From NCBI GenBank assembly GCA_018716795.1, contig DVJK01000147.1, forward strand, positions 1-6,698: a stretch of DNA of 6,698 bases, in the 5' to 3' direction. Shown here piece after piece: positions 5,856-6,698 of this stretch (positions are counted from its first letter, which is position 1; every line of letters starts with the position of its first letter). The notes under the pieces are model-generated. The model worked only from the letters and a program-made list of their open reading frames with translations, made no database searches and was not told the DNA's origin. The position numbers and the translations under genes were made by a program. Origin of the DNA: Candidatus Scatomorpha merdipullorum. GTDB lineage: Bacteria > Bacillota > Clostridia > Oscillospirales > Oscillospiraceae.

Positions 5856-5884
5856 TTTACATATAATATACGATATCCTATAAT
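5856..5884 (+). promoter_or_regulatory. Possible plus-strand (antisense) promoter
   Basis: TTTACA (5856-5861) and TATAAT (5879-5884) are exactly 17 bp apart on the plus strand. Transcription would enter the SHOCT gene in antisense, with no plus-strand gene downstream. The surrounding 5764-5890 is very AT-rich, which makes chance matches likelier. The same stretch holds a 9-bp direct repeat, AACAATTTA, at 5834-5842 and 5851-5859. Nothing else is seen there. Confidence 0.3.
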
Positions 5885-5923
5885 TTAAAAGCCCGGCGCA
5901 GGGGCTTGCGCCTCTGCGCCGGG
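5883..5923 (-). terminator. Intrinsic terminator of the SHOCT-domain gene
   Basis: Perfect 10-bp arms (5892-5901 and 5914-5923, CCCGGCGCAG/CTGCGCCGGG) enclose a 12-nt loop with a small inner GGC/GCC stem. On the minus strand the hairpin is followed by CTTTTAAATTA. It starts 7 bases past the stop codon. Confidence 0.85.
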
Positions 5924-5930
5924 GCGGAGT

Positions 5931-6698
5931 TTATTTGCCCATGAGCTCGCGGGCCTTGGACTCGAGCTCGGCCCTTGTGACGATGCCTATGTCGTAGAGC
6001 TCCTTGTAGGCGCGCAGCTCCGTGAGCGCCTCCTCGCTCAGGCCCGCAAGCGGGCTTCCGGAGGCGGTCGGCGCGGCCTGCGGACGGGGCGGCGCGGCCT
6101 GGGCCGGGGCTTTGGACGCGCGCGGCGCTGCGGGCTGAGGACGCCGCGGGGCGGGAGCGGCGGGCGACGGCGGAACGGGCCGCGCGGGCGGGAAGTCCGC
6201 GGGCTCCGGAGTCTTAGCCCGCGCGGGCTCCGCCGGCCTCGGCGGACGCCCGGCCTGAGGCTGCGGCCTCTCAGGTGGGATGGGCCGGAAGCCCTGAGCT
6301 GCCGGCGCGGGGCGCGCCGCCGTTTGGACGGGAGCGTAAGCCCTCGGCGGCTGCGCGGGCGCGCCGGACGGGCCGGGCCTCCCCGCGGGAGCCTGAGGCG
6401 GGACCGGCGGGAAGCCCTGAGGGCCGGGATAGGGCGTGAAGCCCTGCGCGCCGGGATTTTGCCGCGGAGGAGGCGGTGCGAAGCCGCCGGGCGCGGCGTA
6501 GGGGCCGGGCGCGGCGAAGGGCCTCGCGGCGGCCTCGGTGAAGGCGAAGCCGGCCAGGGCGAGCGCGGCAATCTCGTCGAGGTAGGAGAGCAGATAGCCG
6601 AGGTCGAGGCCCGTGAACGGCACGAGGTAGAGCACCCGGCCCAGGAGCACCAGCGCCGCGGGCAGGAAGCTGAGGACGAGGTTCGGCCTGCCCCTGGG
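5931..6698 (-). CDS. Membrane-anchored Pro/Ala-rich protein with C-terminal SHOCT domain (5' end outside window)
   Basis: The frame is open to the right edge, so the start is missing and 255 residues are visible. A GTG at 6650 is in frame, but no stop lies upstream of it and it falls within a hydrophobic segment, so it is probably internal. Two hydrophobic stretches (about 7-28 and 34-54) look like membrane helices. Residues 55-214 are a low-complexity linker rich in Pro, Ala, Gly, Arg and Gln, probably disordered. The last 41 residues, with LTELRAYKELYDIGIVT and ELESKARELMGK, match the SHOCT domain, a short C-terminal helical module found on many bacterial membrane proteins and thought to mediate oligomerisation. 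The specific role is unknown. Its terminator follows directly, and nothing links it to the genes downstream. Confidence 0.75.
   Translation of the reverse strand, partial: PRGRPNLVLSFLPAALVLLGRVLYLVPFTGLDLGYLLSYLDEIAALALAGFAFTEAAARPFAAPGPYAAPGGFAPPPPRQNPGAQGFTPYPGPQGFPPVPPQAPAGRPGPSGAPAQPPRAYAPVQTAARPAPAAQGFRPIPPERPQPQAGRPPRPAEPARAKTPEPADFPPARPVPPSPAAPAPRRPQPAAPRASKAPAQAAPPRPQAAPTASGSPLAGLSEEALTELRAYKELYDIGIVTRAELESKARELMGK

Overview
The window looks like a piece of a GC-rich anaerobic Clostridia genome, possibly Oscillospiraceae-like. The signs are GC-rich coding DNA with AT-rich gaps, strong GGAGG-type ribosome binding sites, a TTG start, consensus sigma-A promoters, and hairpin-rich interspersed repeats of a type I recall from gut Clostridia. 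This assignment is inference; there is no rRNA or marker gene. Every gene I can support is on the minus strand, so transcription runs from high to low coordinates.

Right to left. Positions 6698-5931 hold the 3' part of a gene for a membrane-anchored, Pro/Ala-rich protein with a C-terminal SHOCT domain, closed by a good intrinsic terminator. A roughly 310-bp gap (5930-5620) carries a textbook promoter and a folded leader for an MFS transporter of the oxalate/formate-antiporter-like (MCT/OxlT) group (5619-4408), which has its own terminator. A second gap of about 350 bp (4407-4061) carries an extended -10 promoter, inverted repeats that could be operators, and a leader of about 225 nt. Then comes a compact four-gene operon: a thiolase-fold protein (4060-2870), its DUF35 zinc-ribbon/OB-fold partner (2865-2434), a CoA-disulfide-reductase/NADH-oxidase-type flavoprotein (2350-1010) and a TetR-family regulator (974-408). 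The operon runs into about 400 bp of noncoding, hairpin-rich repeat DNA at the left edge.

The operon is the most interesting part. The thiolase-like protein appears to lack the residues that define a true thiolase: Ala stands at the nucleophilic Cys position and Tyr at the GH-motif His. It is paired with a DUF35 protein. That pattern is known from the Ltp2-ChsH2 steroid side-chain aldolases and other non-canonical thiolase-DUF35 complexes. I infer an acyl-CoA carbon-carbon lyase or ligase module, with a pyridine-nucleotide:disulfide flavoenzyme and a regulator that probably controls its own operon. The substrate cannot be read from the sequence. The upstream MFS carrier is a separate transcription unit; a role in importing the substrate is only a guess from proximity.
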